Part shown: positions 58,401 through 64,000 of the stretch, in pieces | Layout of the letters: each line of letters opens with the position of its first letter | Numbering within the stretch: position 1 is the first letter of the stretch | Assembly: GCA_033002965.1 (NCBI GenBank) | Contig: JAURVB010000783.1 | Span: 1 to 64,000, forward strand | Reading direction: 5' to 3' | DNA from: Piper betle | Lineage: Eukaryota; Streptophyta; Magnoliopsida; Piperales; Piperaceae | DNA length: 64,000 nt | Notes under the pieces: generated by a model | Database searches by the model: none | What the model was told of the DNA's origin: nothing | The model's input: only the letters and a program-made list of their open reading frames with translations | Position numbers and translations under genes: made by a program

Positions 58401-59900
58401 TCGGAAATTTTACCAACCAGGCTTCTACCAATTTCATAATGGCCGGACTACTTTATGGTTTTGTAGAAAGGATCTACACCGACCCACTTTGGACTTTCAC
58501 GTCCAAACTTATTATGTACAGAATTGACTTTGGGAGGAGTGGGAAACGCCTCACGTCTTTTCCTCGTTCTATTTGCTCTGATCGCATGAGGGTGCATAAT
58601 TATTCATTGGAATTTAAAGTAAGTCGATCTAATTTTTCTATGCTTGGCCCTACGCCAACAAGACAAAAGCTCTTAGATGGACGACTAATGAGTAGGTCTG
58701 CCGGTCTAGCTTCACAGTCTTCTTGATCGACAAGAGCTAGTCTTTTCTTGGATGACGTCACCAGAAGGTCCATAAGTGGAGCCAACTAACCATCATCAAC
58801 TTTTTTTTATCAGCATAAATATAAACATAATCATCAATTCATACACTTAAAAAACTTAAAGGTGCTTATGTCTTATGAATTAACATACTTCGTCTTTACA
58901 GTTCTCGGATTTCAATAAGATCCCAAAAATTGCATTGTCATGAAGCACCGTTACTTATCATCCTTAAACCAGATGCATTATATGATGTGTAGGCGTTATT
59001 TCATTTTTCATCACATTTATTTTTATTCAATTTATTAAAATATACTAAATGTGAATTCTAATGGTTATACATTTATTATCATATCTTTTGTTATCAATTT
59101 TAATGGTTATATTCTTTATTTTCAATTCTAATAATTATACTTTTTATTTTTATACGTTTAATAAGATTTTCATTAGTCGCACACTTTATTTTCAATCCTA
59201 ATAGTCACAACCTCTATTATGACTTTTAAGTGTTATACTCTTTATTATCACTTTTGATAATCACACCCTTTATTTTTATTAGTATGGTCACACTTATTAT
59301 TATCACACCTTTATTATTATTATTTTACCAAACATTACTTCTTTAGAAGTGTTGTTTTTTTTAAAGATTTATATTAAAGCATTGATTACTTATACATATT
59401 AAATAATTATATTATATTATTAATGACATATGCATATTGTGTTTGGATTTTAGAGTTAACAGAATATGCTTTGTAGAAATGATAATTGAAATTACTTAAG
59501 AGGAACAGAGCGTTGGCAAAAGCAACCAATTAATAAAAACTATTATTTACATTGAAAATTGAAATTAAAAGTGCTTGTATTAATTACGTGTTGCAAGATT
59601 CAATCGTCTGCCACAATAATATGAATATGGTAATAAATTTACAAAGATCGATCATGAACAAGTAACGTCTGTTTTTTCTCCTCCTACTGGTTTTCAATCC
59701 CCGGAATAAGTTAGTATTTATTCAAACTCCGACATGATCTAGACTTAGCAATATTTTCCCGTTGAATTTTGGGTGGGTCGCAGTTCCGAAATTAGGTCCC
59801 TAGTAATGGGCCCAAAGCTTTTCTGAAAAGTAATTCTATAGCCCAAACCTAGTCATTATTGGGCTTTAACAATATAGGTTATGGGCCTCAAATCCACGAG
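58401..59900. other. Intergenic, no gene seen
   Basis: AT-rich. 59050-59340 has a loose repeat of ttatt-tcaatt-taatggtta-actttattttca words with period about 35-45 bases. No domains in the short frames. Confidence 0.5.
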
Positions 59901-59922
59901 AGAGATTTAGAACCCATCTTAC
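59901..59922. repeat. Left 22-bp flanking duplication
   Basis: agagatttagaacccatcttac, identical to 61613-61634, on the left side of the 1.69 kb insertion. Confidence 0.9.
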
Positions 59923-61612
59923 TGTTATAGCCGAGGGCGTCACCGGGAATTATGGTTTGGGTGTTATCCCTGGGTTTTCTGCGTCCATGAAGGGGTAGCA
60001 GTGGCTATCCGAGTGGTAGACACAACATACCGAGGCTAACCTGTGTATAGTTGCAGGTTATAAATCTAGGTGCATGAGGCTGCCGAGTGACCGAGCATTG
60101 CTATGGAGCATGGTGTCGAGTTACAGCAGTGGTGGCGGCATATGGGTCGGTATTTGCTGTATCGAGCATGTGGCCGGGTCCGAGTTAAGAAACCTCAGGT
60201 TGCTGTGATCGGTGTTTGGGTCGGCAGATTGGGTTGCGGGGCGACCGTGGACCGATCAGGCTACCGAGCCAAGTGTGCAGCACAGCGTGCCGAGCAGTCG
60301 CTAGTGTCGAGCAAAATAGCGGTACTGCATTGTGACATTCGCGAGAGCTAGTGCACGCAGGCGTGCAGCAGGTGTGCGCGCAGGCGCAGGCGCGAGCGTG
60401 CATGGGTATGCACGAGCGTCATTGCTGGGGCGGTGTGATGGTGGTGGATCATTGTCGGTATTATGGTCGGTGATTGCTGAGGAGGTTGAACCATGACTGG
60501 ACGTTGGCTGGGGTCAAGCCATTGGACGAGATAGGATGACCAGCGGTGCAGCCAAGGGTTTGTGAGGAAGTTTCATGGAAGTTGCTGGGGGCGTATCTTG
60601 GTGAAGATATGATATGCATATCTAGTGACGGGTGAAGTCTGCAACCAACTTCTAGAGATAACCACAAGGCCGTGGGGTGAACCTGGACATGGAGTAGGGC
60701 TGGGTTACTGGATGCAGTGGAGATTTGTAGATCTTTGTGGATAAGATGCTAGGATATATCCAGAGTTATCTTGAAGCAGAAGGGCGTGGTATAGATATAT
60801 GCCAGGGTGAAGGCTGGAAGGGGGAGGAGGAGTTATCCGAGAGAGGAATCGAGTCTAGAAAGGAGGAGAGTTCCTGATGTTAGAAGAAAATTCCAGACGT
60901 GGTCCCTTTGTGAGGGAGAGCAACGTGATTCTGCTGGTGAAAAAGGAGCCGTGAAGTTGTTGCAACCAGTGTTTGTGGTGAGCGCTGGAACTTCATCTGC
61001 TTGCTGGAATCTAGGTATACGTGGTGGGGTTATTAATGTTAGCAATCGGGGAGGATTACTTGGGGTAGAGTAATCCCGTGTGTCCTATTGTATTTGGGTA
61101 TATTAGGGTGAGGTTGTAGGGGCTGTCCACAAGTCAGGCAAGTACTTGAGAGGAGAGTTCGAGTGTTTGTAATCCTTATGATCAATTTAATAATATAAAG
61201 TTGGGAAGTGTTTTCCTGTAATTTGTATTTTGCTTGTTGGCTGGCGTTTAGACAAGAAACTTCTGTATTTAGGTCACGATCAAAGTTTATAAGGTAGCCA
61301 GTTGCAGTAACGGGTACTGAGATGAGCAAGGGCAAGCAACATGAACCCAATATGCATATTACTAGTTGGGTGATATGCATATTACTAGTTGGGTGATTAG
61401 GAAGTACTGCGTGTGGTGTTGTTTGACTCCTGAAATAGCCTATCGGCAAGGTGCACTGATAGTGAAGGTATTGTATCGATGCTAGAAAGGGTTGATTGGT
61501 ATTTGAATTGGCTGGCTTTCGTATATTGTTCAATGTATTTGCGGTGAAAATACGCCGCATACGACCGGATCCGTTAGGATCGAAAAATTTTGTTCCTGTA
61601 ACGCCCCGTGAC
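59923..61612. mobile_element. 1.69 kb insertion of unknown class upstream of the RIT1 pseudogene
   Basis: Flanked by a perfect 22-bp direct repeat. It begins tgttatagccgagggcgtc and ends ctgtaacgccccgtgac. It has a GC-rich, tgtg/cgag-rich first part and a T/G-rich second part with taatatataaagttgg. There is no poly-A tail, no long terminal repeat pair and no coding domain. Its end resembles LTR starts (TGTAACGCCCC) on the plus strand, but the 22-bp duplication is too long for a normal LTR insertion. Open frames in it have no recognisable proteins. It may be a solo LTR-like piece moved by another route. Confidence 0.55.
61349..61398. repeat. 24-bp tandem pair in the insertion
   Basis: atatgcatattactagttgggtg occurs twice in a row. 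It lies inside the 1.69 kb insertion. Confidence 0.85.
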
Positions 61613-61634
61613 AGAGATTTAGAACCCATCTTAC
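61613..61634. repeat. Right 22-bp flanking duplication
   Basis: Second copy of agagatttagaacccatcttac, directly before the leader of the RIT1 pseudogene. Confidence 0.9.
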
Positions 61635-61682
61635 CACCATCTCCATCTCCGACGGCGGCGGCGGCGACGGGGGCGGCGATGG

Positions 61683-63720
61683 ATGCGGCGTGTGGTGAGC
61701 CGCAGCATAAAACGATGCCACAACGCTTCCCTCTACAACTTACTCCGCTCTATCTACCACGACTCCCTCTTCGTCGCCGAGATCGCCCAGCTCTGGCCCG
61801 ACCTCCCCCTCGTCGCCAACCTCCGATGCCGCCTCTGGTACTCCCCTGTCTTCCACTCCACCTCCTACTTCAAGTCCACCGACGGTCACTGCAAAAACTG
61901 GTCCTTCAACACCTCCCGCCTCGACCTCCATCTCGCCCTTCTTGCTGGTATGTTCATCAGTTGACTTCTTCTTCTTCTCTTTCGTGTATGTTGTTGGATC
62001 TATATGTGGTCTGGGTACCTTGATGGGAAGCACAGAGGGGGGCTGTATTGTTGTCTATTCCACTCGGAGGGGGAAGAGATTTCCTGATAGTATGTCGAAA
62101 ACAATACCCATTTGGACATGTGTGCTCAACTGACCTATCAAAAAAGTATTTGCAGATAGTTGGAGAGGTATATTGTCGATTGGTTTCATGTATTGCTTTC
62201 ATCAGGCGTTGTTAATGGATGTAATTTTGGAATTTAGATGCTCAATTTCTTAGTAGGTCGTTCGAGAATTCCTGGTAGTTCTATATTTTTGTATGAATAA
62301 GATCGTTTAGTATTTTGTTAGGCTCAATCTGTGTCTGGATAAACCATTATATAGTTGATGGTGGGTTTACTTCAGGAAAATTGACGAAGGATATGAAGTA
62401 GAACTACTAGACGAAATTTAGGGGAGAAATCATAGATGCACATATTAGATGTTTAGCTTACATAAAAGCATTCTTCCTTATTTACGCATATTATTTGCTA
62501 TTTATCAAGAACTTGTTCCATTGTAAATTCAGATTTCAAACAGTTCTCAAGAAGCTACACGAGCAGCTTATAGTACCTGACTGGGATTGCTCTTTGCATC
62601 TTCCTAATTGGGTCTCTGCATAGAAAAGTTGGCGATTGAGGAATGACTTGAAGAATGGACGAATCAGTTGGATGCTACTGGGATTGACATTAGTGAATTG
62701 GCCGTGTCTGTGAAGAAACCTTTCAGGCCTCCTTGGATATAACAGAAAACTGTTATCTTGTTAAATGAAGTGCCACATTCTGATTCATGGAGCTCCGCAC
62801 CCATTATTCTTCTATCTGCTTCTTCTTTGGATACAACAGTCCAGCCACAAATTACTTCAGAATTCAGCTGGCATTATATACCTGGAGCAGGTAATGACAA
62901 AGAAGCTGGGCACGAGGTTTGACACCAGTTCTTTTTGGAAGAATGCAGTTGATTTAATAGATGGTGGTCCTGAAATTTGCAACCAAAGAGTAGCTGAAAT
63001 AGTTGAAATATATAGGGTTTATTGTGCTCAGCGTGGACAGAGTGCTCCTCAAATTATATCAAAGTCATCAAAGGTCTTAGGAAACTGCCATAATATTACT
63101 GTTGATGGCATGGATTTCCATTCCTTGTGTTTGGATGGCTAGCATTTGACTGATCAAGAAAGCGCAGGATGTATTGTCGAACACAAATCACATTATTGGC
63201 TTGCTTCAACTAGTGTTGCAGTTGGCTCCACTCAAAATGGTTGGGTACTTGTCCCTAATCAAACGCTCAGTCCAATTAATATTATACTATATGTGAATTT
63301 TCACATAGCCATTGTGTCACTTTTTTTATGCAGTAGCAAATGTACCACCAGATGTTGATTGCATACTAAATTGTGACAGCAAGTTTATGTCTATTAAACC
63401 AGCTTATGCTTATTTGCATCTTTCTGTTCTGGTGAGAGCGCTTAAAATCTTTTGTATTTTGGTGTGTAGTAGTTGTAGTCTTGAACTTTGATAAACAATT
63501 TGTTTTGCTTGCAATGTTCTGCACTAGATTTCGCTAGGAGGCATCTTCTCCAAGGGAAGAGGCTGTTAGTGTGCTGTTATACTGGTGAGCGAAGATAATG
63601 CTGATTGACATTTTTTGGGTGGGATATGATTTTTAGGAATCATATTGGATTTGTTTTCAGGGGAGGATATTAGTGTTTGTGTGGCTCTTGCAATCCTGAT
63701 GTCCTTATTTGATGATGAAG
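61683..63720 (+). pseudogene. RIT1: RIT1 (initiator-tRNA A64 2'-O-ribosylphosphate transferase) pseudogene, partial
   Basis: RIT1 modifies A64 of initiator tRNA-Met so it is not used in elongation. This copy keeps introns, so it is not a processed copy. Exon 61683-61947 has SIKRCHNASLYNLLRSIYHDS, WPDLPLVANLRC and LDLHLALLAG. After a GT-AG intron, 62036-62133 has GGCIVVYSTRRGKRFPDSM and TIPIWTCVLN. Later parts match in order: EKLAIEE (62620), PFRPPW (62718), TVILLNEVPHSDSW (62750), SEFSWHYIPGAG (62860), DLIDGGPEICNQRVAEIVE (62950), AQRGQSAPQI (63030), DVDCILNCDSKF (63345), LLQGKRLLVCC (63545), GEDISVCVALAIL (63662). Disablements: stop at 62131-62133 where the family has Arg (CGA to TGA), another at 62644-62646 (same change), a stop TAA at 62740-62742, and frameshifts near 62618 and 62920. 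The 3' part may continue past the window. The broken frame in several places makes sequence error alone unlikely. Confidence 0.85.
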
Positions 63721-64000
63721 GTATGTGTCCTATAAAGTGGATATTGGTAGGATCACTCCTATTAGATACCATAAATTGGCAATGTTTTGGTCTAACTAGA
63801 AAATTGAACTTGAAAAGATGAGAAGTTTATAAAGGATGGAAAGTGAGGAGAAACAGATTAACTTTATTAGTTATTTGATCTAAACTATATAACATAGACA
63901 AATACATGAGCTAACCACAAACTAAAAATATATGTTGAGATGTCAAACAAAATGCTACCATTTAGCTAGTGTGAGTGAGGTCATTTTACCTTATATTATT
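63721..64000. other. Following intron or flank of the RIT1 pseudogene
   Basis: A GT donor (gtatgt) follows the last exon-like segment at 63720. No further exon is visible before the window ends. Confidence 0.5.

Noticed and set aside
60103..60351. 82-codon frame starting in the 1.69 kb insertion
   Set aside because: No domain, and the insertion is GC-rich in this part, so an open frame of that size is expected by chance.

Overview
The window is plant nuclear DNA. It has spliced genes with GT-AG introns, three cell-wall or xylan-related proteins, an AP2/ERF transcription factor, an nsLTP, a SUMO E2, and a dense mix of LTR retrotransposon pieces, solo LTRs and MITEs. GC-rich exons (IRX14 exon 1, the LRR gene, the IRX15-like gene, the ERF and SPRY genes) set in AT-rich intergenic DNA suggest a monocot. 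That is an inference; I cannot name the species.

Layout. 1-6.4 kb is a nest of fragments of one long-LTR family in both orientations. 6.4-10.2 kb is AT-rich DNA with degenerate repeats. 10.4-15.4 kb holds an intact three-exon GT43 gene (IRX14 type) with a 3.4 kb second intron full of repeats. 17.4-18.85 kb is a minus-strand LRR/proline-rich cell-wall protein gene with one frameshift. 19-22 kb is an extreme C-rich, AT-rich then G-rich repeat block. 23.2-30.4 kb is a decayed Ty1/Copia element on the minus strand, split by a 3.1 kb solo LTR with a clean 5-bp target duplication. 30.4-35.4 kb holds MITEs and simple repeats. 35.46-36.37 kb is an intronless IRX15-type (DUF579) gene with two single-base frameshifts. 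38.5-39.7 kb has a TRIM-like LTR with primer site, a compound tandem repeat and a hAT-type MITE with a perfect 8-bp target duplication. 40.8-43.4 kb is a two-exon conserved plant gene of unknown function. 45.65-46.15 kb is a DREB-type ERF with an EAR motif and one frameshift. 49.2-50.6 kb is a membrane-anchored SPRY protein. 53.1-56.1 kb is a complete SUMO-conjugating enzyme (SCE1). 57.9-58.3 kb is an nsLTP on the minus strand. 61.7-63.7 kb is a degenerate RIT1 (initiator-tRNA ribosylphosphate transferase) pseudogene, with a 1.69 kb insertion just upstream.

How genes relate. IRX14 and IRX15-type proteins both act in xylan backbone synthesis in the Golgi and lie about 20 kb apart here. The LRR/proline-rich protein is also a probable wall protein. 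The other genes show no functional link. I see no operons, CRISPR arrays or clear novel system. The most useful observations concern four single-base frameshifts at short G/C runs in otherwise conserved genes, the nested transposons, and the 22-bp duplication flanking the insertion next to the RIT1 pseudogene.
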